Shown here: positions 50,814-59,472 of the stretch, piece after piece | Position numbering within the stretch: position 1 is the stretch's first letter | How the letters are laid out: each line of letters opens with the position of its first letter | NCBI RefSeq assembly: GCF_018070025.1 | Contig: NZ_JAGPYQ010000001.1 | Location: 1,612,001-1,676,000, forward strand | Direction of reading: 5' to 3' | Source of the DNA: Streptomyces liliiviolaceus | GTDB taxonomy: Bacteria > Actinomycetota > Actinomycetes > Streptomycetales > Streptomycetaceae | DNA: 64,000 nucleotides | Translations under genes and position numbers: made by a program | The notes under the pieces: model-generated | What the model was told of the DNA's origin: nothing | The model's database searches: none | The model's input: only the letters and a program-made list of their open reading frames with translations

Positions 50814-53800
50814 TCAGCGACGTGGGTCGCGGAGCTTGCCGATCCGCTCCCGGTCGAGCCGCAGTTCGGTACGGATCAGCCGGGTGATCCGGCCGATCAG
50901 ACGGTGCGTGAGCTCGTCGAGCTGGAAGTCGGTCAGGGAGCGGGGGTCGAACTGGCCCTTGGCGACCGCGGTGTACGCGGGCGGGGGGCCGCCCTGCTCG
51001 TAGGGCGGCGGATCGTCGCCGGAGCCCGACCCGGACGAGCCGCGCGACGAGGTTCCGTGTGCCGTGACCGTGGACACGGCGGTGGTGGCCCTCGCGGACG
51101 TCGGCAACAGGGCCTGCTGCGGGGCGCGTTGTACGGGGACGGGCGCGGGCGTGGGGAGCGGCGGGGGCGTCGGTGCCGGTGCGGGTGCCGCGGCCGTCCG
51201 GGGTGCGGCGACCGCCTGACGCTGGACGACCGCCGGCGCCGGGTACGCCTTCGGAACCGTCAGCGGCTGCGCGGGCGGAGCCGTACTGACGGGTCCGGTG
51301 GGCCCGGCGGGAGCGGCTGCGCCGGCCGCGAGGAGCGGCACGGCACGGCCCACGGGAGCACCGGGCGCGACGGCCCGCTGCACGACCGCCGGCCCGGACC
51401 GGCCGGGCGCGGACGCCGGGCGGCGCAGCGGCACGGGGGCCGGGGACACGGGGCGCTGCTGTGCGGGGGGTGCCGTGGGCGTGAGGGCCGGGGCGAGGGC
51501 ACGGTCGGGGGTGAGGGCACGCATGGGCGCGGGTGCCGGCATCGGTGCGGGCGCCGACGCCGGTGCCTGTCCGCTGCTCACGGCTCTGCCGGCCGTGGCG
51601 GAGGGGACCACCGCGGAGGGCGCGGTCGCGGCGCGCTGCACGGAGAGGCCGTTGGCCGACGGGGCGGAGAGGGGCACGGCCGGGCGGCGCAGGGGTTGAG
51701 CCGGCGGTGCGGATACGGATGTGGGTGAAGGTGAGGGGGATGGTGCGGGCGCGGGGGCCTGTGCGGGTGTGGGTGCGGGTGCACGCTGCACGGAGGGCGG
51801 TCCGGCCGGGGCCGAACCGGCCGTGGACGTACGCCCGGAGAGGGGCCGCGCGTCCGCGGGCGGGGCGGAGAGGGGAGCGCCGAGCAGGGGCCGCTGCCGA
51901 GCGGCGGGCGGGGCGGGCGCGGCGGCGCGTTGGACCACCGGGGCGGACGCAGGAGCGACCGCCGCCGGGGTCGGGAGTGCCGGCGGCACGGCCGGGGTGT
52001 GCGGACGCTCGGCGGGACCGGTCGGCAGGGTCGAGGGCGGGGTGGCCGAGGTGACGGGAAGCTGCGCCGTCGGACCGGGGCGAGTGGCCGGTGCGCGGGT
52101 GACGGACGGGTCCCCCGCCGTCGGCGCGCCGAGCCCCATACGCCGTACGCCGGTGGAGGCACTGCGCTGCACCGGGTACGGGCCCGAGCCGGCCGGGGCG
52201 ACCGGGGCGGTCTGGCCCGGCCCGGAAGCGGGCGGGTTCGCGGCGGCGGGGCCGGATGCCGACGGCGTCCCGTGCCCGGTGGGCCCGGCGGTCGCCCTCT
52301 GGACGACGGGTGCCGTGCCCGAAGGGGCGGTGGCCGCGGCGCTGTTGGCGGGAGCCGTGACACCGCTCGGACCGACCGGTGCCCCGGCGGACGCGCCCGC
52401 CGTACGGCTGGGAGAAGCTGCCGCCCTCTGGACGCGGACGGGGGCGCTGCCGGTAGCGGCGGGCGCGGGGGCAGGAGCGGGGGCAGAGGCGGGGCCTTGG
52501 GGGGCGGCCGTCTGCTGTCGGGCCTCTACCGCCGGGACGGGTCCGGCGGTAGCCCTCTGGACCGTGACGGGGGTGACCGCCGCCGCGGGGCCGGTGGCGG
52601 CCGAGGCCGATACCGAGGGCGTGTTCGTAGTGGGTGCGGGTGCGGGTGCGGGTGCGGGTGCGGAGGCGGGTGACGGGGCGGGCGCAGGCGCCGCGCCCCT
52701 CGAATTCGCCTGCGCACGGTGGACGTTGAGCGCGGGTCCGCTGGTACGGGTCACTGCGTGGCCGGGACCGGCAGGGGCGGCCGGGCTCTCCGTGCGGGCC
52801 GGTGTACCGGGCGAACCGGCCCTTGCCCGCTGGACGTTGAGCGCGGGCCCATGGGTACGGGTCACCGGGCTGGCGGGACCGGCTCCCGTACCCGCACCTG
52901 TACCTGCACCGGTCGTGGGCGCGGATGGGGATGCGGATGCGGGTCGTACGGGTCCTGTCGGGCTCGTCGCCGCGGCTCGCTGGACGTTGACCGCGGGTCC
53001 GCTGGTGGTGCGGGGCGCCGGGGTGGCGGGGTTGCCCTGCGTGCCGCCGGCGCCGGTCGCCGTAGCGCTGCTCGACGCGGATGCGGGGGGTACGGGACCG
53101 GGACCGGCCGGAGCCGGGTTGCCCGTGGGGGCGGGTGTTTCGGCGGGGCGGGTCGCGGGGGCTCGCTGGACATTGACTGCCGGTCCGCTGGTGGTACGGC
53201 TGCTGGAGCCGGTCGCCGCAGCTTCACCGGACGCCGATGAGGACCCGGGTCGTACGGGTCCGGTCGCGGTCGGGTTGCCCGTGGGGGCGGGTGTTTCGGT
53301 GGGGCGGGTCGCGGAGGCTCGCTGGACGTTGAGCGCCGGTCCGCTGGTGGTGCGGGGCGCCGGGGTGGCGGGGTTGCCCTGCGTGCCGCCGGCGCCGGTC
53401 GCCGTAGCGCTGCTCGACGCGGATGCCGGGGGTACGGGACCGGGACCGGCCGGAGCCGGGTTGCCCGTGCGGGCCGGTGTTTCGGCCGGGCGGGTCGCGG
53501 GGGCCCGCTGGACGTTGAGCGCCGGTCCGCTGGTCGAACGGGGCGCCGGGCTACCGGGGTTGCTTCCCGCGCCGCTGGTTCCGGCGGTACGGCTGCTGGA
53601 GCCGGTCGCCGCAGCCCCACCGGACGCCGATGGAGACGTCGACGCCGACGAGGGTGTCGACGAGGGCGCGGACGCGGGCCGTGCGGGTCCGGCCGGAGCC
53701 GGGTTGCCGGGACGGGCCGGGGTCGGTGTTCCGACCGGACCGGCCGCCGGGGCACGCTGGACATTGACCCCCGCACCCGCGGAGGGCGCCTTCACGGGTG

Positions 53801-54704
53801 CGCCCGCACTGGGCTCGGCGGCGCGCGACGCCGTGGAACCCGACCGCGTGACCCCCGCCGCCGGAGCACCCGACGAGACGGGACCCGACGAAGCCGGAGC
53901 CGACGGGGCGGGACCCGGCTGGGCGAGGTCAGACGAAGCGGGACCTGACGGAGCGGGACCTGACGGAGCGGGACCTGGCGAAGCTGGACCTGACGAAGAG
54001 GCACCCGACGAACTGGGCCCGGACGGAAGGGGTCCGGGCGAAGTGGCGGCGGCAGGGGCCGGAGCCGGAGCCGATGCCCGCGTGGCGGGCGCGGCCGGGC
54101 GCTGGGCCACCGGCAGAGCCCGCCGCTGTACTGCGGGCGTGGCGGGCGCCCTGGTCAGCTGGCTCTGCCGGTGGGGCCTCGGGGGTGCCGCGGTCACCCG
54201 GGGACCCGTCGGGCGGGACGCCGTGACGGGCAGGGACGCGCGCTGTACCGGTGTCGCCGCGCCGGCCGCCGGGGACGGTGCGTCCTCGGGCACGTCGGGC
54301 CCCGCCACCGGCAGGACGCGCGAGGGCGGTTCGAGTCCGGAGACGGGCCCGGCCGACGTGGTGAGCGCGTTCCTGATCAGCCCGCCCGGCGCCGCGTCGA
54401 GGACGGCGTGGGACAGGGTCCCGGTGAGGGACGGGTTCTGCCAGGTGCTCAGCCGGCCGCCGAACCCGGAGTCGGCGACCCCGGTGGGGCCCAGGGCGGA
54501 CCGCTGGATCGGCGGCAGCCCCGTCCAGCCGACCACCGCGGCCGGTACCGCCCCCGCGGAGGCCGTGGCCGCGGCGGACGTACCGGTAACGGCCGCAGCG
54601 GGTACGGCACCAGCACCCGTACCCGTGTCCGTATGCGCTCCCGTGGGAGCGGGCCGTGCGGCCGATGCCGCCGTGCCGCCCCTCAGTCGGTCGAGGAACC
54701 CCAC
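50814..54704 (-). CDS. VQR-repeat, Ala/Pro-rich giant protein of the CIS locus
   Basis: 1,296 residues, GTG 54704. A short N-terminal MGFLDRLRGGTAAS is followed by about 1,200 residues of Ala/Pro/Ser/Thr/Gly low complexity. About 20 VQR (or IQR) tripeptides punctuate it every 30-80 residues (for example ALNVQRAPATRPAETPAPTG), and the C-terminus is a folded-looking charged helix (LTDFQLDELTHRLIGRITRL, IRTELRLDRERIGKLRDPRR). VQR tripeptides also occur in the DUF4157 cargo protein of the same locus. Position and length would fit a tape measure or a loading scaffold, but no known tape-measure motif is present. An internal 342-bp direct repeat shows recent expansion. Confidence 0.85.
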   Translation of the reverse strand: MGFLDRLRGGTAASAARPAPTGAHTDTGTGAGAVPAAAVTGTSAAATASAGAVPAAVVGWTGLPPIQRSALGPTGVADSGFGGRLSTWQNPSLTGTLSHAVLDAAPGGLIRNALTTSAGPVSGLEPPSRVLPVAGPDVPEDAPSPAAGAATPVQRASLPVTASRPTGPRVTAAPPRPHRQSQLTRAPATPAVQRRALPVAQRPAAPATRASAPAPAPAAATSPGPLPSGPSSSGASSSGPASPGPAPSGPAPSGPASSDLAQPGPAPSAPASSGPVSSGAPAAGVTRSGSTASRAAEPSAGAPVKAPSAGAGVNVQRAPAAGPVGTPTPARPGNPAPAGPARPASAPSSTPSSASTSPSASGGAAATGSSSRTAGTSGAGSNPGSPAPRSTSGPALNVQRAPATRPAETPARTGNPAPAGPGPVPPASASSSATATGAGGTQGNPATPAPRTTSGPALNVQRASATRPTETPAPTGNPTATGPVRPGSSSASGEAAATGSSSRTTSGPAVNVQRAPATRPAETPAPTGNPAPAGPGPVPPASASSSATATGAGGTQGNPATPAPRTTSGPAVNVQRAAATSPTGPVRPASASPSAPTTGAGTGAGTGAGPASPVTRTHGPALNVQRARAGSPGTPARTESPAAPAGPGHAVTRTSGPALNVHRAQANSRGAAPAPAPSPASAPAPAPAPAPTTNTPSVSASAATGPAAAVTPVTVQRATAGPVPAVEARQQTAAPQGPASAPAPAPAPAATGSAPVRVQRAAASPSRTAGASAGAPVGPSGVTAPANSAAATAPSGTAPVVQRATAGPTGHGTPSASGPAAANPPASGPGQTAPVAPAGSGPYPVQRSASTGVRRMGLGAPTAGDPSVTRAPATRPGPTAQLPVTSATPPSTLPTGPAERPHTPAVPPALPTPAAVAPASAPVVQRAAAPAPPAARQRPLLGAPLSAPPADARPLSGRTSTAGSAPAGPPSVQRAPAPTPAQAPAPAPSPSPSPTSVSAPPAQPLRRPAVPLSAPSANGLSVQRAATAPSAVVPSATAGRAVSSGQAPASAPAPMPAPAPMRALTPDRALAPALTPTAPPAQQRPVSPAPVPLRRPASAPGRSGPAVVQRAVAPGAPVGRAVPLLAAGAAAPAGPTGPVSTAPPAQPLTVPKAYPAPAVVQRQAVAAPRTAAAPAPAPTPPPLPTPAPVPVQRAPQQALLPTSARATTAVSTVTAHGTSSRGSSGSGSGDDPPPYEQGGPPPAYTAVAKGQFDPRSLTDFQLDELTHRLIGRITRLIRTELRLDRERIGKLRDPRR
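52999..53510. repeat. 342-bp direct repeat within the VQR protein gene
   Basis: The sequence starting CCGCTGGTGGTGCGGGGCGC at 52999 recurs at 53341, with near identity for at least 130 bp and recognisable similarity for about 170 bp. Shorter, more diverged copies flank it. The period is a multiple of three and keeps frame. Confidence 0.8.
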
Positions 54705-54707
54705 CGA

Positions 54708-54866
54708 TCAGCCCTCCGCCCCGCCCCGGGTCACCAGGGACGCGATCTGTTCCGTATAGCGGCGCCGGTCCTGGTGTTCGAGATCCAGGATCGTCTCCAG
54801 GCTCCAGTGGAAGTGGTAGGCGACGTACGCGATCTCCTCGTGCAGCCGGTCGGTCGCGTACGTCAC
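54708..54866 (-). CDS. DUF6760-like small CIS protein
   Basis: 52 residues from GTG 54866 (VTYATDRLHEEIAYVAYHFH). The compact helical sequence with WSLETILDLEHQDRRRYTEQ matches the small protein usually encoded between tube and hub genes in actinobacterial CIS loci. The function is unproven; in phages a small protein at this place is part of the tape-measure/chaperone set. The stop is followed after 3 bp by the VQR protein start. Confidence 0.8.
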   Translation of the reverse strand: MTYATDRLHEEIAYVAYHFHWSLETILDLEHQDRRRYTEQIASLVTRGGAEG

Positions 54867-55372
54867 GATTCCCCCAGGCGGCTCCCGCCGAGTTCGACCT
54901 CGAAGGGCTCCGAGCAGTGGGGGCACTCCACGGAGGCGCGGGTGTGGCCCTCGGCGTTGACCTGCCGGTAGAAGTCCTGCAGGAACGCGAGGTCGGAGGC
55001 GAACATGTTCTCCACGATGCCGTCGTGGACCATCGCCAGTGTGCCGAGGCGGGTGATGACCCGGCCCAGCAGGACCACCGACAGATAGGCGGGGTTCTCC
55101 TGGACACGGACGTCCCGCAGCGGGATCAACTCGTCGCGGGCGGTGGCCAGACGCATCACGCCGTCCCGGTGCACCGTGCCCGCGTCGTCGACGTAGCCGC
55201 GCGGAAGCTCGAAGGGGAACTCCGTGCGCAGCGGTTGTGCCACCGGCGCGGGCGCCGGCGCCGGAGCGGCGGCGGGCGCCGGAGCAGAGAACTGCTCCGG
55301 CGCCGCCACCGGCTCCGGTACCGGTGCGTCCACGACCGGGCCCGCGCCCGCCCTGGCAGCAGTACGGCGCAT
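54863..55372 (-). CDS. Tail-assembly-chaperone-like CIS protein with CxxC
   Basis: 169 residues; ATG 55372 shares one base with the tube-gene stop (TAATG). An Ala/Pro-rich lead (about 1-45) is followed by a conserved domain (FELPRGYVDDAGTVHRDGVM, LATARDELIPLRDVRVQENP, AYLSVVLLGRVITRLGTLAM, FASDLAFLQDFYRQVN), ending with a CPHC metal-binding pair and LGES. The domain is similar in layout to tail assembly chaperones that precede the tape measure in phages. It overlaps the DUF6760-like gene by 4 bp. Confidence 0.75.
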   Translation of the reverse strand: MRRTAARAGAGPVVDAPVPEPVAAPEQFSAPAPAAAPAPAPAPVAQPLRTEFPFELPRGYVDDAGTVHRDGVMRLATARDELIPLRDVRVQENPAYLSVVLLGRVITRLGTLAMVHDGIVENMFASDLAFLQDFYRQVNAEGHTRASVECPHCSEPFEVELGGSRLGES

Positions 55373-55815
55373 TACTCGATGACCAGTTCTTCGAAGACGA
55401 TGGTCACGGTCTCGGTGAGCGCCTGGGCCTCGCCGGCCTTCAGCGCGCTGGCGTCGATCTTGGAACACCAGGCGTTGCGCATGTTGTAACGCTTCACCGG
55501 GTTGTTCTGGTAATCCATCATGATGATCGACGCGTTCTTGCGGGCCGTGCTCATCTGGCCCGTGATCGAGTCGTTGATCCAGGTCGTGAAGGCCGGCGAC
55601 TGCGTCATGCCGCGCACGACGGTGCACTGCCCGTCCTTCTGCACGCCGGGCATCAGGCTGACCTCGGGCCGGCCCTGCGCCGAGTTCGACAGGTGCTTGA
55701 TGACGTCCTGTTCGATGCTGAGGCCGTTGACCTCGGCGAGGTACTCGACCATCACGCCGTCGATCTGGAGACCGAAATTATGTGAAGTGAGGGCGTCACC
55801 CGGGCTGAGACTCAT
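55372..55815 (-). CDS. Main inner tube protein (gp19 family, CIS)
   Basis: 147 residues, ATG 55815. Typical gp19/Afp1 fold: LTSHNFGLQIDGVMVEYLAE, NGLSIEQDVIKHLSNSAQGR, then MPGVQKDGQCTVVRGMTQSP, ITGQMSTARKNASIIMMDYQ and a C-terminal LTETVTIVFEELVIE. It stacks as hexamers to form the rigid inner tube carrying cargo. It directly follows the sheath gene. Confidence 0.95.
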   Translation of the reverse strand: MSLSPGDALTSHNFGLQIDGVMVEYLAEVNGLSIEQDVIKHLSNSAQGRPEVSLMPGVQKDGQCTVVRGMTQSPAFTTWINDSITGQMSTARKNASIIMMDYQNNPVKRYNMRNAWCSKIDASALKAGEAQALTETVTIVFEELVIE

Positions 55816-55929
55816 CTGTTCTCTGTCCTTCTGAGGATTCTTGTCGTTGTCGTACGGGTCGGTGCCGTACGAGGAGGAGCAGGGGGCCGCGTGCCGGGAG
55901 GCACGCGGCCACTAGGGAGTGGGCGGTGC

Positions 55930-57531
55930 CTACTCCTCCAGCTCGCCGCTGCCGCTGGAGAACTGGGCCAGGCGGAAGATCACGAACTCGGCGGGCTTCA
56001 CGGGCGCGATGCCGATCTCGCAGATCACGCGGCCGAGGTCGACCGACTCCGGGGTGTTGGTCTCCTCGTCGCACTTGACGTAGAACGCCTCTTCCGGCCG
56101 CTGGCCGAAGAGGGCGCCGCTGCGCCACTCGTTGACGAGGAACGCCGAGACGTTGCGCCGGATCCGGGCCCACAGGTTGTGGTCGTTCGGCTCGAACACC
56201 ACCCACTGGGTGCCGAGCAGGATCGACTCCTCCAGGTAGTTGAAGTACCGGCGGACGTTCAGGTAGCGCCAGGCCGGGTCCGAGGACATGGTGCGGGCGC
56301 CCCAGACGCGGATGCCGCGGCCCGGGAAGGCGCGGATGCAGTTGACGCCGATGGGGTTGAGCAGGTCCTGCTCGCCGCGGGTGATCTGCAGCTCCAGGTC
56401 CACCGCGCCGCGCACGACCTCGTTGGCGGGCGCCTTGTGCACACCGCGCTCGAAGTCGTTGCGGGCCCAGATGCCGGCGACGTGACCGCTCGGCGGGGTC
56501 AGCCGGGACTGGCCGGACGCCGGGTCGAAGACCTTCACCCAGGGGTAGTACAGGGCCGCGTACTTGGAGTCGTAACCGGCGGTCTCCTGACGCCAGACAC
56601 GGATCTCACGGGCGTTCAGGCTGGGCGGCGGGTCGATGACGGCGACGCGGTCGCCCATCAGCTCGCAGTGCGCGATCAGACCGAGCTGGACGGCCTTGAC
56701 GGCCTCCAGGTCGATCGCGCCGCGCTGGTAGGCGGCCATCAGGTCGGGGACGGCGACCATGGAGATCTCGTCCACGGCCTCCAGGCCGCCGAAGCCGGTG
56801 CGGTCGGCGGAGTCGCCGAGGTACTGGGCCGGGCCCGGGTGCGATTCGTCCGACCCGGCCGGTACGGCGGGGGAGTTGGACGGGGCGGCCGACGGGGCGA
56901 CCAGGGCCACCGTCTGGTTCTCGGGGCGGGCCAGCTGCGCGGTGGGCGCCGCCTCCTGCACGGTGATGAGCTTGGAGCGCTCCTTCACCTGTGTGACGAC
57001 GTAGTTGCGGCCGCCCTTCTTGGCGGTCACGTCGAAGGACTCGACGGGCTTGTCGCCGTCCTTGACGATCAGCTTGAAGCGCTCGGCGGGGCCCTCGCCC
57101 TCGGGGTCCGCGACCTCGACGCTGAGCGAGCCGCCCGCGACCGCGGTCACGCTGAAGGTGCCGAGCTGCTTCGGCTCGCCGGCCGTGAGCTCGGCGCGGG
57201 CCGCGGAACCGGAGACGGCCGCCGGGGCGCCGTTCGCGGACACGCCGTTCTCCGCGGCGCCGTCGGAGGCGCCGCCGACGCGTACGACGTACGCGGCGCT
57301 GCCGCCGTTGTTGAAGAACCCGTACACGGAGTGCGCGAGGTAGTAGCCGTCGGTGAAGGCACCGAAGGCCGCGACGTACTGCGACCAGTTGGTCACCAGC
57401 GTCGGCTCGTTCAGCGGGCCGTGCGGGGCGAGCCCCACGAAGGCTGCCACCGACGTGCCCACTCCCTCGATGGGACGCGAGCCGCTGGCCACCTCCTCGA
57501 CGTAAACGCCGGGCGACAGGTAGGACGGCAT
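55930..57531 (-). CDS. Contractile sheath protein (CIS)
   Basis: 533 residues, ATG 57531. The N-terminal YLSPGVYVEEVASGSRPIEG, VGTSVAAFVGLAPHGPLNEP and FNNGGSAAYVVRVGG, and the C-terminal domain RIWARNDFERGVHKAPANE-like block (VAGIWARNDFERGVHKAPAN) with IRAFPGRGIRVWGARTMS and IGIAPVKPAEFVIFRLAQFS, are the hallmarks of tail sheath proteins. It is the first gene of the minus-strand operon; its promoter lies in 57532-57765. Confidence 0.96.
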   Translation of the reverse strand: MPSYLSPGVYVEEVASGSRPIEGVGTSVAAFVGLAPHGPLNEPTLVTNWSQYVAAFGAFTDGYYLAHSVYGFFNNGGSAAYVVRVGGASDGAAENGVSANGAPAAVSGSAARAELTAGEPKQLGTFSVTAVAGGSLSVEVADPEGEGPAERFKLIVKDGDKPVESFDVTAKKGGRNYVVTQVKERSKLITVQEAAPTAQLARPENQTVALVAPSAAPSNSPAVPAGSDESHPGPAQYLGDSADRTGFGGLEAVDEISMVAVPDLMAAYQRGAIDLEAVKAVQLGLIAHCELMGDRVAVIDPPPSLNAREIRVWRQETAGYDSKYAALYYPWVKVFDPASGQSRLTPPSGHVAGIWARNDFERGVHKAPANEVVRGAVDLELQITRGEQDLLNPIGVNCIRAFPGRGIRVWGARTMSSDPAWRYLNVRRYFNYLEESILLGTQWVVFEPNDHNLWARIRRNVSAFLVNEWRSGALFGQRPEEAFYVKCDEETNTPESVDLGRVICEIGIAPVKPAEFVIFRLAQFSSGSGELEE

Positions 57532-57613
57532 GCTCTGCTCTCCTCGGGGTACGAGACAGGTCTGTTCCGACTCTCACGCGCGCGGGCGTTCGTTGAAACG
57601 TCCTGCGGTACCT

Positions 57614-57673
57614 GATCGGGGGCAGACCACCTGCCCGCAAGGGCAGCACGAGACCCCCGTGTGCCCCCCGATC
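57614..57673. other. Nested hairpin in the divergent CIS promoter region
   Basis: The outer arms GATCGGGGGCA (57614) and TGCCCCCCGATC (57662-57673) pair, enclosing an inner CTGCCC-GCAA-GGGCAG (57631-57646). It lies between the divergent sheath and DUF4157 genes and would be in the leader of either transcript. Confidence 0.65.
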
Positions 57674-57765
57674 CCGTCGCCCTGCCCCTATGGGTGCCCG
57701 TACCGCTCTCCCCGCGCGGGGCCCTGTCGGGTAAAGCTGGAGGATCAGCCGTGGAGGGGAACGTC

Positions 57766-59388
57766 ATGCGCGCGCAGGAAGCCCAGGCCGAGAAGGCCGG
57801 TGGTGATCAGGTCAAGATCCGCCCGATGACGGACCGTGGCACCACCGCGGACCGGATCCTGGCGATGCAGAGCGCGGCGGGCAACGCGGCGGTGACCCAG
57901 GCCGTGCAGCGCAGACAGCACCAGCACGGCGCGGGCTGCGGACACACCCCGGACGAGCAGCGCGAGCTGGTGGACCAGGTCGTGAAGTCCCCGGGCAGCC
58001 GGATGAACGGCTCGCTGCTCCAGGAGACGGCGAGCTGGTTCCAGGGCGAGGACTTCAGCACCGTGAAGCTGCACACGGACACGGTCGCCCTGCAGTCCGC
58101 CAAGGCGATCGGTGCCCGCGCGTACACCGCCGGCGAGAACGTGGTCTGGGACGGCAGGGACAAGCCGACGCTCATCCACGAGCTGCAGCACGTCAAGGAC
58201 CAGCGCAGGGGTGCCGTCCCCGGCACCGACAACGGCTCGGGGCTGAAGGTCTCCAGCCAGGGCGACTGGGGCGAGAAGCGCGCGGAGGCGGTCGAGGCAC
58301 AGGCGAGGAGCGGGCCGCCGCCGGTGCAGCGCGCGGCCGCCCCCGAGAACGCCACCGAGGGGTCCGGCGCGAGGCACGCCTCCGGCGGGTACGCGATCCA
58401 GCGCGCGATCTGGACGTTCAACGGCAGCACCCGGACGCACCACGTCGGGGGCCAGAACTCGGGTATGTGGTTCGACAGCAACGGCCAGACCAGGACCACC
58501 GCCGACCTGCAGGTCGACTCCACCTCCCTGAAACACGGCGACAAGTACGACGACGTCACCCGGCAACTGCACAGCAGCGGCGCCGTCGGCATCTCCAAGC
58601 GCGGGACCATCGCCGACCACAAGTACCCGCAGCGCGAGAACAGGACCCGCAAGGCGGTCGTCGAGGCGCAGGAGAAGATGGCCACCGCGCAGGCCCTGCT
58701 GGGCTCGGCGGGCGCCGCGCCGAGCGGTCTGCTGCTGCAGGCACTGAAGTCCGCGTTCCCGCTCTTCCAGACGGCGACCCCGCAGCAGATCGGCGAGCTC
58801 GTGCCGCGGATCTCCGAGGTGCTGCGACGGGTGCAGGTGGGCCTGAACTCCCAGGGTGCGCAGATCGCCCTGGTCGGCGAGCCGTCGATGTTCGACATCA
58901 GTGCCAAGGGGGCGACCGCGTCCGGCGCGGCCGGCTGGGTCGACCCGAGCACCAAGGACTACACCAGCAGGCTGAATCCGGACTACATGAAGAGCGAAGA
59001 GCTGCCCTCCATGGACTCGGGGCGCACCGGCCCGATCAACCTCCGCGAGGAGGGCGAGGTGGCCTGGTACGTCATCCACGAGGCGACGCACCGCTTCGCC
59101 GGAACGCTGGACTACCAGTACAGCTCGTACGACCACGAGTTGTCGGAGGACGCCGCTCAGGCGGGTCTGGCCTCGGTCCTCGACCCGGCCACCGCCGCCA
59201 CGCAGGACGCCGCGATGCTCGGCAGGCGGGTCGCCCGCGACCCGTCCACCTACACGGGCGACAACGAGACACAGCGTCCGCAGAGGCAGGAGAACTGGTA
59301 CGCCATGGGCCGGCGCGCACTGATGAACGCCGACTCCTACGCGCACTTCGTGATGACGGCGACCGGTTCGCCGATCCCCAGGAGCTGA
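57766..59388 (+). CDS. DUF4157 protein with aspzincin-like metallopeptidase domain, probable CIS cargo
   Basis: 540 residues from ATG 57766 (GGAGGGG before it); GTG 57751 also has a ribosome site. The N-terminal DUF4157 (eCIS-core) domain has LIHELQHVKDQ with His138, Glu139 and His142. VQR-like tripeptides follow (PPVQRAAAP, YAIQRAIWTF). The C-terminal region holds a second zinc motif, VIHEATHRFAGTLDYQY: His438, Glu439, His442, then GTLD with Asp449, the GTxD arrangement of M35 aspzincin peptidases. DUF4157 proteins are a hallmark of CIS loci and many are loaded as effectors. This one would be a protease toxin or a self-processing factor. Confidence 0.85.
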   Translation: MRAQEAQAEKAGGDQVKIRPMTDRGTTADRILAMQSAAGNAAVTQAVQRRQHQHGAGCGHTPDEQRELVDQVVKSPGSRMNGSLLQETASWFQGEDFSTVKLHTDTVALQSAKAIGARAYTAGENVVWDGRDKPTLIHELQHVKDQRRGAVPGTDNGSGLKVSSQGDWGEKRAEAVEAQARSGPPPVQRAAAPENATEGSGARHASGGYAIQRAIWTFNGSTRTHHVGGQNSGMWFDSNGQTRTTADLQVDSTSLKHGDKYDDVTRQLHSSGAVGISKRGTIADHKYPQRENRTRKAVVEAQEKMATAQALLGSAGAAPSGLLLQALKSAFPLFQTATPQQIGELVPRISEVLRRVQVGLNSQGAQIALVGEPSMFDISAKGATASGAAGWVDPSTKDYTSRLNPDYMKSEELPSMDSGRTGPINLREEGEVAWYVIHEATHRFAGTLDYQYSSYDHELSEDAAQAGLASVLDPATAATQDAAMLGRRVARDPSTYTGDNETQRPQRQENWYAMGRRALMNADSYAHFVMTATGSPIPRS

Positions 59389-59396
59389 CGGCCCCG

Positions 59397-59450
59397 GCCG
59401 TGGGCCTTTCGGGCAACAGGGCGTGCACCTGGGTCTGCTGCCCACGGCCC
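59397..59450. terminator. Possible long-loop hairpin after the DUF4157 gene
   Basis: GGCCGTGGGC pairs perfectly with GCCCACGGCC across a 34-nt loop, between the DUF4157 stop and the next start. The loop is long, so terminator function is uncertain. Confidence 0.4.
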
Positions 59451-59472
59451 ATCCGACGGCTAGCGTTTCCGT

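Noticed and set aside
51721..54759. 1,012-residue plus-strand reading frame opposite the VQR protein
   Set aside because: It is an antisense image of a very GC-rich repetitive gene, with no ribosome site and a composition (Gly/Ala/Val/Arg) dictated by the opposite strand. The minus-strand frame fits the operon and has VQR and a structured C-terminus.
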